From Thuidium tamariscinum (taxonomy: Eukaryota; Streptophyta; Bryopsida; Hypnales; Thuidiaceae): 64,000 bases of DNA. The DNA lies in contig OX344749.2 in assembly GCA_947034885.2 (NCBI GenBank), positions 50,745,682 to 50,809,681 of the forward strand, in the 5' to 3' direction. The notes under the pieces are model-generated. The model made no database searches, was not told where the DNA came from, and saw only the letters and a program-made list of their open reading frames with translations. The translations under genes were made by a program, and so were the position numbers. Positions 1 through 10,501 of the stretch are shown here, piece by piece (the first letter of the stretch is position 1; each line of letters starts with the position of its first letter).

Positions 1-66
1 TTGCAACGGACAGCTCAAAATGGAGTTCAGTCTTGAACTCGTGGAAATGATATTCGATAAAAATAA

Positions 67-180
67 GGGGTGTTTCACACTGTGGCCGTCCAAGTCGAGA
101 GGCCGTCGATTCCACCAATCAGATTTGAGAAATCCATGGCCTCTCGACTTAACTTACACAGCCATAGTGTGAAACGCCCC
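67..180. mobile_element. Harbinger-like MITE, copy 1 (TAA target duplication)
   Basis: A 114-bp non-coding palindromic element with TAA on both sides (64-66 and 181-183). The ends are GGGGTGTTTCACACT and AGTGTGAAACGCCCC, followed inward by complementary GGCCGTCCAAGTCGAGAGGCC-like arms. A 3-bp TAA duplication and GGG start fit PIF/Harbinger Tourist-type MITEs. A second copy lies at 29348-29845. Assignment to the superfamily is inference from the termini only. Confidence 0.7.
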
Positions 181-183
181 TAA

Positions 184-547
184 AAGAAGATTAGCGTTGG
201 CAGTCTTGCTCGTACCTTGCTGAGCAAACATGTAATAAGCTTATGAGGTCACCTACCAAGTCATGCTCCCCATGCCGGCTTTCAAATGAGCTCCCGGCGG
301 GTGCACCTTTTGCATAAGCGGTCCACAGCGGGGCCGTTCACTGAAATTTAAAAGTGGGTAAGTAGGGCCAGTCTTGACGCCGGTCGGTTAACCCATCTGG
401 CCAGGTCTTATATATTTCCATAAAAGACAGAAACCATTTGTCTGCAAATTTTAGAATCTTGGACAGACGACGTCCACGGGGATTGGCTTGAAGTCACTTT
501 GGGGCTAAAGTTGATCAACTTGAATTGGTGGGCCTTGGGAACAAGCG
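184..547. other. Intergenic, no gene seen
   Basis: Moderate-GC sequence between the left-edge MITE and the 101-bp minisatellite. No open reading frame of note, no repeat shared with the rest of the window, and no recognisable RNA gene were seen. Confidence 0.5.
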
Positions 548-1011
548 GATATCAAACATCAACATCAGAGACATGGCACACGATGTGGTGGATATCAGAC
601 GGATATATGTTAATCCTGAAATGCCAGGCCTATGACCACTGGTTTCAGGATATCAAACATCAACATCAGAGACATGGCACACGATGTGGTGGATATCAGA
701 CAGATATATGTTAACCCTGAAATGCCGGGCCTATGACCACTGGTTTCAGGATATCAATCATCAACATCAGAGACATGGCACATGATGTGGTGGATATCAG
801 ATGGATATATGTTAACCCTGAAATGCCGGGCCTATGACCACTGGTTTCAGGATATCAATCATCAACATCAGAGACATGGCACACGATGTGGTGGATATCA
901 GACGGATATATGTTAACCCTGAAATGCCGGGCCTATGACAACTGGTTTCAGGATATCAATCATCAACATCAGAGACATGGCACAAGACGTGATGCATATC
1001 AGATGGATATA
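548..1011 (+). repeat. 101-bp minisatellite, about 4.6 units
   Basis: Units begin with GATATCAAWCATCAACATCAG at 548, 649, 750, 851 and 952, a period of 101-102 bp. Each unit ends with TTAACCCTGAAATGCCGGGCC and TATGACCACTGGTTTCAGG, which is the left end of the TTAA-flanked element at 1293-2019. The array is interrupted by the TA-MITE at 1012-1284 and resumes at 1287-1328. Any reading frame through it is a by-product of the repeat. Confidence 0.9.
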
Positions 1012-1284
1012 AGGTGGGTACACCTATAAGCGCCACTTATTCATACTGAGCCTAGTTCCTGCTATTAATTAGTTCAAATTTTTATGTAGTCTTGTTGGCA
1101 AGTGAAAGCATGTTCCAACGCACCAAAGAATGTAGGATTTGGATACCGTATACAAAAGTTATTAACAGTCAAAGTCTGTTTCTGAAAGCGCCATCTACAG
1201 TCTGTGAACATGACTGATTTCGGAAATGTATGTGCATTGTAGATGGCGCTTTTAGGAACAGGGCGCTTTTGGGTGTACCCACCT
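1012..1284. mobile_element. TA-flanked MITE, family 1 copy A
   Basis: A 273-bp element starting AGGTGGGTACACC and ending GGTGTACCCACCT, flanked by TA at 1010-1011 and 1285-1286. Removing it restores an intact minisatellite unit (GGATATATGTTAACCC), so the insertion is proven by comparison with neighbouring units. An inner hairpin is formed by AGCGCCATCTACAGT and its complement near the right end. No coding capacity. A second copy is at 26941-27204. TA duplication suggests Tc1/mariner-type mobilisation (inference). Confidence 0.88.
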
Positions 1285-1292
1285 TATGTTAA

Positions 1293-2019
1293 CCCTGAAA
1301 TGCCGGGCCTATGACCACTGGTTTCAGGTTGCAGTGTCTGTCACTCAATTTATTACCATTTTGTAACCAGATGCGTATGGAAATTTTTATTTTTATTTTT
1401 CAGAGATGAAAATTGAATGTCCTCTGTACTTCACAGAAATTTCAGATTTTTTTGAGTAAAATTCTATTTTCTGAATTTTTTTGAAGAAAAACTGAAGAAA
1501 AGATCATAGAAAATAGAAAATAATCTCAAAAAATCTGAAAATTTCACCAAATGTGAACAATACAGTGGAAATCATCATGGTAGAAACTAATTTGCCGTAT
1601 ACATCTATAATTAGAATGTAGTGGACATTAAAAATACAGGCAAAGTTCAAATTGCAATAAAATATTCAATTTTACAAATTTTTCCAGAATTTCAATTGGA
1701 AAAGAAACAAGAGTACAGGACCTCTATTTCATTAGTTGGGCTCAAATTCAGAAAATGTCATTTTCAAGGAGAAATTTCAGATTTACTCAATTTCTCAAAA
1801 TACACTAAAATGACAAATTTTGCCATCCGTTTTTTTTAATTATTTTTCAACTATATGAAAAGAAACATCAATTACACTAAGAATTCAGTTGGACACTCTT
1901 TGTAACTTAACATGAATGGTCATTGAAAAAAAAGTGGATGAAAAAACTATTGTTTAGGCCTTTTGGTGGCTAGGAGAAGTCATTTGAAAGCTACGAAATG
2001 GCTTTGCCAACGCTTGGGG
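1293..2019 (+). mobile_element. TTAA-flanked MITE, family B copy 1
   Basis: Bounded by TTAA at 1289-1292 and 2020-2023. The left end CCCTGAAATGCCGG and the complement of the right end CCCCAAGCGTTGG form short imperfect terminal inverted repeats. The interior is AT-rich and non-coding and is shared with 26635-27624 and 7413-8133. TTAA target and CCC ends are the signature of piggyBac-type elements. The right TTAA is shared with the next element at 2024. Confidence 0.72.
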
Positions 2020-2023
2020 TTAA

Positions 2024-2757
2024 TCTCTAAAGGACCGTTTGAGGCCTTGAGGGTCAATTTGGGGCTGGATAGGTTCTTATTGTTTCAATTTGTAGTGAAT
2101 GTATTTGAAACTTTTTGAGGTTGTATGATGTTGCAAGAACATTATGGATATATAATTATTATTTCAATTGGTGCCTAGGAGCAAAAGTTATGGCACAACA
2201 AGCAAAAAATAGAGGTCTATAGGCAACACAAAAAAATCATAGAAAGTCAAAATAATTTATGTTTAAATTTTTTCCTTAAAATATCATATTTTTGTCTACA
2301 TGTGAAGCTTTGATTCATTCACTACAAAAAAAGGGGTGTTTTAAGTATAATCCTAGACATGTATTTCTAGTAAATTTTTGCTAAAAATTGCTTTAAAGGT
2401 CACGAGTTATAATTTGATGTCTAGGACTATACTTTAAAACTGACTTAAAACACCCCTCTTTTGTAGTGATTCTATTTGAACTCATGACAAAAAAGTTATG
2501 AACAATCTTGTTTTGGGGGCAATCTAAGCATCTTCTTGGAAAAAAAATTGGGGTCCAACTTTGAATGCCAATATCTTCCAATTTATATAGTCAAATTTAA
2601 TGAAGCTCTTACCACATGATCTTAGACAAGTCAAGTACAAGATCCTACAATTAGATTTTCAAAAAATTATTTTTAAATTTTATGTGGATGAATGCAATAA
2701 GAGTGGCAATTTTGAGTGTTTTTTGACAAAAAAAACCTAGACGCAATCCTTTGAAGG
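2024..2757 (+). mobile_element. TTAA-flanked MITE, family F copy 1
   Basis: Flanked by TTAA at 2020-2023 and 2758-2761. Left end TCTCTAAAGGACC and right end CCTTTGAAGG are inverted. The interior matches 61577-62419 in the same orientation, for example the stretch around ACCACATGATYTNAGNCAA and the TTTCAATTGGTGCC block. A CACTA-type MITE is nested at 2320-2468. No coding capacity seen. Confidence 0.68.
2320..2468. mobile_element. CACTA-type hairpin MITE nested in family F element
   Basis: 149 bp starting CACTACAAAAAAAGGGGTG and ending CACCCCTCTTTTGTAGTG, with a 3-bp ATT duplication at 2317-2319 and 2469-2471. CACTA termini with a 3-bp duplication are diagnostic of the CACTA (En/Spm, CMC) superfamily. 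The arms pair over nearly the whole length (TTTTAAG with CTTAAAA, and CCTAGACAT with ATGTCTAGG). Confidence 0.85.
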
Positions 2758-2761
2758 TTAA

Positions 2762-4142
2762 ATGAACCATTATTCAAAAAAAATTCTTTTTGTTTTCATT
2801 TTTCATGAAGTTCCGAAGTTGTGATATTAGATGTCATAGTAGTGCTTCTGATTTCAACATTCATCCACATATTCAAGGATAGAAAATATCACATTAGCTC
2901 ATATTACATATCCATAAAAAAAATTCATCCACAATTTGACTATTTCATCCAAAGTTTCTTTTAATTTTGAAGTTTTTGGTGATTTCATCTAAGACATTAC
3001 TATTTATGTTCTAAAAGGATAGTGCAGAGCCCATTATTTTAGTACAAATTGACAACAAATCACAAAAAAAAATTACTTTATCCAAGGTTTTCTTTGTGAA
3101 CACCCCATCCCAATACAAACACTATCTAGTGGGAAACTCTTCAATTATAAAAACTCTTTAAAACATCACTCAAAAAATTCAATATTTAACTTTTAATTAA
3201 ACAAATCAATGGATTATTTGCATAAAGTAACCAATGGATCAATGTCTCCAAGAGTGAAAGAAAAGGGGTACACTAACAAAGAGCATCCCCACACTTACAC
3301 TTTAAGAGGCACAAAAACACATTTTGGGTTGGATCTAGCATGTTTGAATTGTTGCAATGTTCCATGCCAGACACACCAAGACAACAAAATTGACCAACCC
3401 CTACCACTTTTAAAGGAGAGACAGCCAAATAAAGTTTACTTGCCAAGGCTCTATATAGAGATTGATTATTCTTTATACTCTAATTTTGAGGTATTGACCT
3501 TCAATTTGACCTTGAATAAACTACATTCTTGTGTATTTTTTTAAAAAAAGTGATGCAAATGAAATGCTAAAAAGCATTACATCTATAATAAGTTAAAAGA
3601 AAATTAGTTGATATAAAAAAGGATGAAGTTAAGATAAAAGTGAACTTTCACCTTGAATTATGTTTCCAAGGAAAGACAAAAATTCATTATATCATCATGG
3701 GGTGGAAGGAGGTCTTCCAACCCATGTAGATATAGGGAGCTTCTCTCCTTCTTTTGAAACACAAACCTCTCTATGTCCACATGGGATGAAAGGAGATCCT
3801 CCAACATGTAAGGATATAGGGAGCTTTTTATCTCCATTGGCAATGCAATCCGGCAAATTGACAATAGTTGTCACGCAATGTAAGGTAGTCTTCTTTCATT
3901 CCATTTGGAAACAAATGAAGTGTGAAGTAATTCCCAAAGAGTTAAAAATCAAATTGTTTTTCATTTTTTAAAGCAAAATAAATTAGATTTCTTAGTTATA
4001 GTGCATGTCCATCTTGAAGTGTTGGCTTTTAGTATTTTGCAATGGGGCAAATGACTATAACAATGGTTGGTCTCATCAAAACAACACACCAAGCAAGCCA
4101 ATTCTATGCCTCAATTCTACGCCAAATGTAGAGATGCTCTAA
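2762..4142. other. AT-rich intergenic, no supported gene
   Basis: AT-rich DNA with runs of A and T. Short open frames at 3209-3544 and 3658-3971 have no recognisable motif, and the second is open on both strands because of internal repetition (3660-3860 holds three degenerate units built on GGGAGCTTYTCTCC-like motifs). A stretch around 2840-3000 resembles 28640-28810 and parts of 32480-32630. Confidence 0.5.
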
Positions 4143-4354
4143 GTAGTGAAATCAAGTTTTCCCTCACTAATTTTTTGACACTTGAAACAATATAAATATT
4201 TAGTATTATTGTACAAGAATGCACTCCTTTCAAATTAGGGATTGTTGTAAATGGGTCTCACGAACTTTCACGTGTACAAATGGAAATATTAGTAGAAATA
4301 TTGGTTCACTTTGATGGCTTATAATGTAACCTAATTACACTATTTAGTGTAGAT
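4143..4354. repeat. TAGTGA-ended element, copy 1
   Basis: About 210 bp starting TAGTGAAATCAAGTTTTCC and ending AACCTAATTACACTATTTA, giving inverted ends. The interior, with the TACAAGAATGCACTCCTTT block, matches each half of 6593-7063. Non-coding. Superfamily not determined. Confidence 0.55.
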
Positions 4355-4563
4355 AGTCAATAATTTGGCTTTTTTTCAAGATCAAGGAGATTTGGTTTGT
4401 AGATTCTTAAACTTTGAAGTAAATTGGAAGGAAGTACTAAGTTATTGTAGTGAAATTTGATACATATCTAATCAACAAAACTAGTCACTAAAGTCAATAA
4501 TTCCTAAAGTCAATTCTAGCTTACTAGTGAGAATCTTCTAAACATTGATATATAACATTAGAT

Positions 4564-5274
4564 AAGGTGATTGTAAGAAACACCGCTCCTATTCTCCATC
4601 ACAATTGTAGTGACATTGTTCTGTTTTGCTATAACTTTTGAATCTAAAGATCCAAAAAGATAAAATAATTAATGGACCTCTATAACTTGATGGTTTTCAC
4701 ATCCCTTATTTTTTAGAAATTAAAAAGAATCATTTCATATTTCAAATTGATTTTTGTTAATTTGTCACAAAGTGAGGTTTAGATGGTTTTACTACATTAG
4801 GAGTTCCCAAATTTAATGATTTAAAGCTGAAATTTTCATAGTATATTGGGATAGTAGGAAAGCCATATTCCTACCAAAGAAAATCTAAAAAACACTTTAT
4901 TTTATGTCCTCCAATTTTTAAATATTAATGATGGTTCAAAGATTATTCTTATAGTGAAATCTCATCACCATCAATTCTTGCCAAATGGACAATTTTTAGA
5001 TTTTGAAAAAATTGCTTTTCCTACTTAAAAAAAATTAAAATGTCAATATCCACATTTTTGTGATATCTTTTACTTTTCTAATTCTCCTATTTAGAGAATT
5101 TCTTTAAGTTTTTCCTTCATAGAGTACCTTCTTCTTTAAGGTGTATACATTTGGACATGTTTTTCATGTTTTTTTAAAATTGTTTTCTAATTAAATATTT
5201 CTCCCAAGAAAAAAAGGTGTCCAATGCCAAAATGCTACAAAAAGAAACTCAAGATATTTCTTGCAATGAACCGT
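4564..5274. mobile_element. GCAAGAAA-ended element, copy 1 (asymmetric form)
   Basis: About 710 bp, starting GGTGATTGTAAGAAACACCG after a TAA and ending with the inverted TTTCTTGCAATGAACC. The interior (GCTATAACTTTTGAATC, then CTCATCACCATCAATTC, then TTTAGAGAATTTCT) is shared in order with 31669-32403, and its left part with each arm of the palindrome at 59939-61031. No protein is encoded. Confidence 0.65.
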
Positions 5275-6592
5275 AACAATAATGTTCAATTTATGTGTCC
5301 CTTTTGATTTGGAAAAAAAACTCCCACTATGTCTATTATAGCTTAGTTCATCTAGTACTTTCTCTTGACATAAAATAAATAGACAAATTGCTTCAATTCT
5401 TTCTTCATTTACAAGCTAGGTAAAGATTGCCATCCATTGAATTTTATTTGTCTTGTAGTACTTACATATCATACACTTATAGTCTTACATTTCTTCATTC
5501 AAGATTGATTTACATTTGTTTTGAAAAAAATTGAATCAAATAGAATTCAATTCCAAATTCAAGTACAAACTTGTCAATTAGAAGTTGCTTCAAATTGACT
5601 TCCATTCAATATAAAATTTAGTACATATGTGTTTACTTTTCAAAAAATTTGGATAAAATAATGCACTTGGGATTTGGGAAGAGTAATTTGGTATTGGTAT
5701 TCAAAAAAAAATTATAAATGTCTTGAAAAGCATCCATGAAGTTGAGTTGGGTGTTTATGCAATGAAAATTTAAATTTCATTTCTAAAAAAAATATGTCAA
5801 AAATGTAATAAAATCAATCACATTAGCTTTGGGAAGCAACAAACATATTTTGAAATCCCAAGGTCATCTTCATTATAAATTTAATATTTTTCATGTTAAA
5901 GCTTTAATAATTATTTCACAAAGGTTTTCCAAGAGTATCCAAACCACCCTCAACTGCCTTACCATTTTTAACATGCACAAAATCTCACTGATTTATCCTA
6001 ATTCACATAACATAGAATAACAAAAATCTTTAAAATTTATTCCTCTTTTCCCAAATCTTTCAATGCTTTCATTTTATTATTTAGTTATGAAATGAAAAGT
6101 CAATTACCATAAACCAAAAATAGAGCCATAGGGCCATATTACCATTTGCAATCAAATGGTAATGCTTTGGAAAGGTAACCGCATCTGAAACTAATTAAAT
6201 AGATAATTGAACATGATTCCTAAATATATGCATTCAATCCTTACCAAATATTATTGGAAGTTGAAAGGGGATTTTAGATTCTTTTAGTATATAATTTTTG
6301 GATTTTTAATGTCTAAAGTAACATTTTTACCTTCACTAAGGAAGGTGCATCTAAATCACACCTTGCCTAAAATCATCATCATTGATATGTATACTCATCC
6401 CTCCAAAAATAATATGCACCCAAATATGTGAAAGAAATGTGATTTCAAGGACTTCACACCCCCAAAACTTTAACCCTTCATAACTTTTGCTTTTGGTATC
6501 CAAATGTCACATTCTTTTGTACATTGGAACACCTTTCACTTACAAACAAGAAAATATGAAAATTTGACAAGTATAATACTAATACTGTACAA
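5275..6592. other. AT-rich intergenic, no supported gene
   Basis: No gene seen. The part at about 6400-6590 (starting near ACCTTGCCTAAAATCATC) resembles 19060-19280, so it probably includes another dispersed repeat. The rest shows no structure that I can name. Confidence 0.45.
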
Positions 6593-7063
6593 AATAGTGA
6601 GATTAGGTTTCCTACACTAATTTCTTGACATTTGAACCTATATAAATATTTTCACTTAGTTTATAAGAATTCACTACGTCTTTTGAAATTAGGTATTGTT
6701 ATAATTGGGACTCATGAACTTTGAAGCGTACAAATAGATATATTTTTAGAAATATTTGTTGACTTTGATGAATTGTAAACTAACTTTCTTGAAGCTACCT
6801 AATTATTAAGGCAACCTAATTCACTATTTTGGATACTCTAAATAGTGAAAGTAGGTTAATTTATTATGAGAAAGTTACTCTATAAGCCATTAAAGTCAAC
6901 AAATATTTCTACAAACACTTTCATTTGTAAATGTGGAGGTTTATGAGTTCTGAGTACACCAATAAGTAATTCAAAAGTAGTGCATTCTTGTACAATAACA
7001 ATAAATATTTACATAGTGTGGAATGTGGAGAAATTAGTGAGAGGCAACCTAATTTCACTATTT
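6593..7063. repeat. Two TAGTGA-ended elements in head-to-head inverted arrangement
   Basis: The stretch has two halves (about 6593-6836 and 6847-7063), each starting AATAGTGARATTAGGTT-like and ending AACCTAATTCACTATTT, separated by about 10 bp. The halves are inverted copies of each other, so the whole folds into an imperfect hairpin of about 470 bp. Each half also resembles 4143-4354. Non-coding. Confidence 0.6.
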
Positions 7064-7412
7064 AGTATTTAGTCTAGGTAGAGTAGTAAAACGTGTTGGA
7101 TATGAGAGCGGATCCAACTTCCTAATGCACTAATCCATGTCATTGCACACAATCATACAACAAACAAGGAGCACCAATAACAACCAATTTAAGCAATTTA
7201 AGCATACTTGGAGGCACTTTTTCCTACAAGGAATATTTTTGTAGTATTAACAATTGAAAATCATGAATTCAAAAAAATAAAAAATAAAAATGGATAAGGC
7301 ATCTAATTTCTATGAATTTTCAAAGTAAGACTATCTAAGGCTCTTGAATAGGAACTTGCTTTGATTGTCACACCAAATTTAAAAAAAATCAAAGCCCACC
7401 AACTACAAATAA
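7064..7412. other. AT-rich intergenic
   Basis: No gene or named repeat seen between the inverted element pair and the TTAA element that follows. Confidence 0.4.
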
Positions 7413-8133
7413 CCTTGAACACCGGACCTATAACCACTAGTTTTAGGCCTCAATGCTTGTCATTCAAGTTGTTGCCATTTTTTAAGTACATATGTATGAA
7501 AACTTTTATCTTTATTTTCCAGAGATGAAGCTACATGCATTCTATACTTCTAAAAAAAAGCTAGTTTTTTTTAGACGAAAATAGATTTTTCTGAGAATTT
7601 TTGAAGGAAAAATGAAGAAAAAATCACATCAAATAGAAAATTATTCCAAAAAATCTGAAAATTTCACCATGTGTGTACATTACACTAACAAACATCATGA
7701 TGTAAACTCAATTTCCGTGTCCTTCTCTAAATAGAATATAATGGACATTAAAAACACATCCAATGTTCAAATTGCAATAAAATATTCAATATTACGAATT
7801 TTTCAAAAATTCCAATTGGATTAGAAATTAGAGTACATGGCCTTCATTTCAATAGTTGGGCCCAAACTCAAAAATGTCATTTTCAAAGAGAAATTTCAGA
7901 TTTAGAGCAAGGAGCAAAATACACTGAAACAACAAATTTTGTCATCCATTTTCTTTACTTATTCACGTGAAGACAAACACTAAAAATCTACAAATTCAGT
8001 TAGGTACTCTTCATAACCCTCCATGAAAGGTCAATAAGCAAAAAAAAGACGAAAAAACGCTTCCAATCTCTCTCCATTCAAAGGTTTTTCTATCCATTCA
8101 AACGCCACAAAATGGCATTGGCGTTGCTTAGGG
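7413..8133 (+). mobile_element. TTAA-flanked MITE, family B copy 3 (diverged)
   Basis: Starts CCTTGAACACCGGACC after ATAA (a decayed TTAA at 7409-7412) and ends GCGTTGCTTAGGG before TTAA at 8134-8137. The interior is collinear with 1293-2019 and 26635-27624, but more diverged, suggesting an older insertion. The nested TA-MITE found in the 26.6 kb copy is absent here. Non-coding. Confidence 0.62.
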
Positions 8134-8137
8134 TTAA

Positions 8138-9022
8138 GCATGAGAATGGTTTCATGGTATTTGTTGAAGACACTTTAAAGGGAATTCTAATATCAAACAC
8201 TGAAATTAAGGTTGACTAGCCTAATTCTGTCAGCAACCCATTTTTGTCACCCTATATTTGGCCTCATTTCCACCCATGCCACCATCCAAATCTGTTAGAA
8301 ATGAACCAATTTTGACTTGAAATCTCACAAAATCAGTGCATTTATGTCATTTAGAGTAATGTGGCAATAGTTGATTGGTGAATATCTAGATGCTTATAGG
8401 GACATAAGAAGGTGGTTATGAGTGGTTATGGGTTATTATTAGGGTATTCATGACCCTAGTCTTGGGCACTTTTGTAATTTAAGGCTGCTCACTTCAAAAA
8501 TTTACATAAATTACAATTTTGATCATAAAATTATAATTCCACTTGAGTTTGATTCATGAAACAGGCACACACCCCTGAAAAATATGTGTCCCTCTTGGAA
8601 GTGGCCTCAAGATAGTCAGATTGCAAATCAGGGTGGTAATAGGTTGGTCTACATTAATGGGTGCTCCTACCTTATGATCAAATCCTGCCTGGTTTTCTCT
8701 CTCCTGTGCCTGAGTGATGCACCACTGTTGTTGCTTGGCCCTGTCAAAGCTGACGCAGATCCAGTTAGTTACACTCCCAGGTCGCACGAATCAGAAGCCG
8801 AAATCAAGCAGCCCGGCACACCTCACAGCACAGTCCAGGAAGATATTTTAGCTTAATCAGCTAAAATCCTATATTTTTTTGGACCAACCGGTTGTTTGGA
8901 GTTTACTCTTGGCAAGGCCATAGAAATAAAGAATATTCTTCTTTTTTTTCCTTTGAAATGATTTATTCTTTCTTAAATTTTGAACTCAATTTGGAAATTC
9001 TAGATTTCAACCCGCTAATTTG
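8138..9022. other. Intergenic with a low-copy, GC-richer patch
   Basis: Mostly AT-rich. The patch 8554-8860 is GC-richer and open on both strands (77 aa on -, 90 aa on +), but no family motif or splice-supported exon could be recognised. It may be a decayed gene or retroelement fragment. Confidence 0.4.
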
Positions 9023-9024
9023 TA

Positions 9025-9327
9025 AGGTAGGAGGTCCATAAACCAACCATCTAAGGGCTGGAATTGAATTTTGGGGAGGTGAAACATCTTGAAAAAAAAT
9101 TTCAGCAAATTTCCCTTGAAAGAAAAGTGGAATAGGCATCTAACCCAAGTTGTTTCATATTTTTTTCAGCTTTGTGGAATTCATTACAAATTTTTGAAGT
9201 TGGAAAAAAGTGTTCATTTGTGGTCATCAAAATTGACCACCTCCTGAATTGTGCAGATTTGGGACATTGAAGAAAGCAAAATGTACCTGAAGTCCTGTTC
9301 ACTTTCTTAGAGTTCAAGCCTCCTACC
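9025..9327 (-). mobile_element. TA-flanked element, family C (AGGNAGGAGG ends), diverged copy
   Basis: Starts AGGTAGGAGGTCCATAAACC after TA (9023-9024) and ends near AAGCCTCCTACC. The left 190 bp is the reverse complement of the right part of 10174-10499 (ATCTAACCCAAGTTGTTTCAT block). The right boundary is less certain because the flanking TA is not clean. Confidence 0.55.
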
Positions 9328-9698
9328 GGCTTAACTAATTGCCGGTACTCCGTGTTCATTGCCTCATACAGGAGTAAGCAAGCTTACTGTAGAGATTGAA
9401 AACGGAACGTTGGGATCAGCGAAATTGATCAAAATCACTTCATTAGTCATGAGCTCAAGAATAAGCTTAATAATTTATGAGTGGCAAACAAGCCACGTTA
9501 CGCACCAAATCAAATGATGGCTCCTAAAGACACTGATTAAAATACTGATATTCATCTCACATGGAAAGAGAATTTAAAGTGAGAGAATAAGAAACAAATA
9601 AGAGCTGAGTTGATTAATTAATGATGCACAACATCTCACATGGAGTGAGAGACAAAGAGAGGAATAAGTTACTGAATAAAATGTAAGGTAATATGGTA

Positions 9699-10108
9699 AG
9701 GTAGAAGGCTCAGAAACCGCTCATCTAAGGGCTGGTTCGCATTTTTACAGTATTTCTTTAGATGGGAACATTTTTAGCTCATTTTTCAGACCAAGAAAAA
9801 TTGATGGAAAATCTAGCCCAAGTGGTTTCATATTTTTTGAAACATTATTGAATTACTTATGAATTTTCAAAGGAGATGTGTCCTAGATCCCTATTTATGT
9901 TCCTAGGTCCTTCATATACTGTTCACTTGCAATTCTAAAGAAAAATGGGGAAAGCAAAGACAATGATTGGCTCTTGCGATAAAGAATGCTTTTTCCTTCA
10001 CTTCATTCAATGACTCGTAGGGTCAATTTATAAACTGCATCATGTCCATTCTACAACCAGTTATAGGGGCGGTTCTTAATGCCCGAACTGTTTTCGAGCC
10101 CTCTACCT
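9699..10108 (-). mobile_element. TA-flanked element, family C, long copy
   Basis: Begins AGGTAGAAGGCTCAGAAACC and ends GAGCCCTCTACCT, with TA at 9697-9698 and 10109-10110. It keeps the GCTCATCTAAGGGCTGG block and the TTTCATATTTTTTG block of the family. The 410-bp length exceeds the 326-327 bp copies, so it carries extra internal sequence. Confidence 0.6.
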
Positions 10109-10173
10109 TATCATTGATCACAGATGGATGGAGAGAGAGACGGAGAAGAGGGAGGTCGAGAAATAATAAAATA

Positions 10174-10499
10174 AGGGAGGAGGCTCGAAAACCGCTCAGG
10201 CTCCAAAATCGCTCACCTTCTAAAATGTATATTTCTAGTACATGATGCTTTTTGATCTTTACAGTAATGTACAATCAGTGAACATTTGAGGAGGTGGGCG
10301 ATTTTGGAGCCCTATGCCATATTGACTTCAGAAATTCATAACTAATTCTACAGAGCTCCAAAAAATATGAAACAACTTGGGTTCGATGCCTATTCAAGCT
10401 GTCTTTCAAGAAAAATTCATTGAAAAATATTTCAAGATGTTTGACCCGCCCAAAATTCTGTTCCAGCCTTTAGATGGTTGGTTTATGGACCTCCTCCCT
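10174..10499 (+). mobile_element. TA-flanked element, family C, intact copy
   Basis: 326 bp starting AGGGAGGAGGCTCG and ending GACCTCCTCCCT, with TA at 10172-10173 and 10500-10501. Length and ends match the nested copy at 29503-29829. An inner hairpin surrounds paired TGTACA-type motifs (CTCCAAAATCGCTCACC with its complement). Two small open frames here are antisense shadows of the repeat. Confidence 0.75.
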
Positions 10500-10501
10500 T
10501 A

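Noticed and set aside
499-714. 71-codon open frame at the left edge
   Set aside because: It lies across the start of the 101-bp minisatellite, and its protein is a repetition of the unit.
1621-1839. 72-codon frame similar to one at 27228-27446
   Set aside because: Similarity reflects the shared family B element. The third copy (7741 on) has stops, there is no ATG, and no domain is visible.
3209-3544. 111-codon open frame in AT-rich DNA
   Set aside because: No motif, no relatives in the window, no promoter or splice context.
8554-8856. Overlapping frames on both strands
   Set aside because: Neither shows a domain. The slightly GC-richer composition alone explains the openness.
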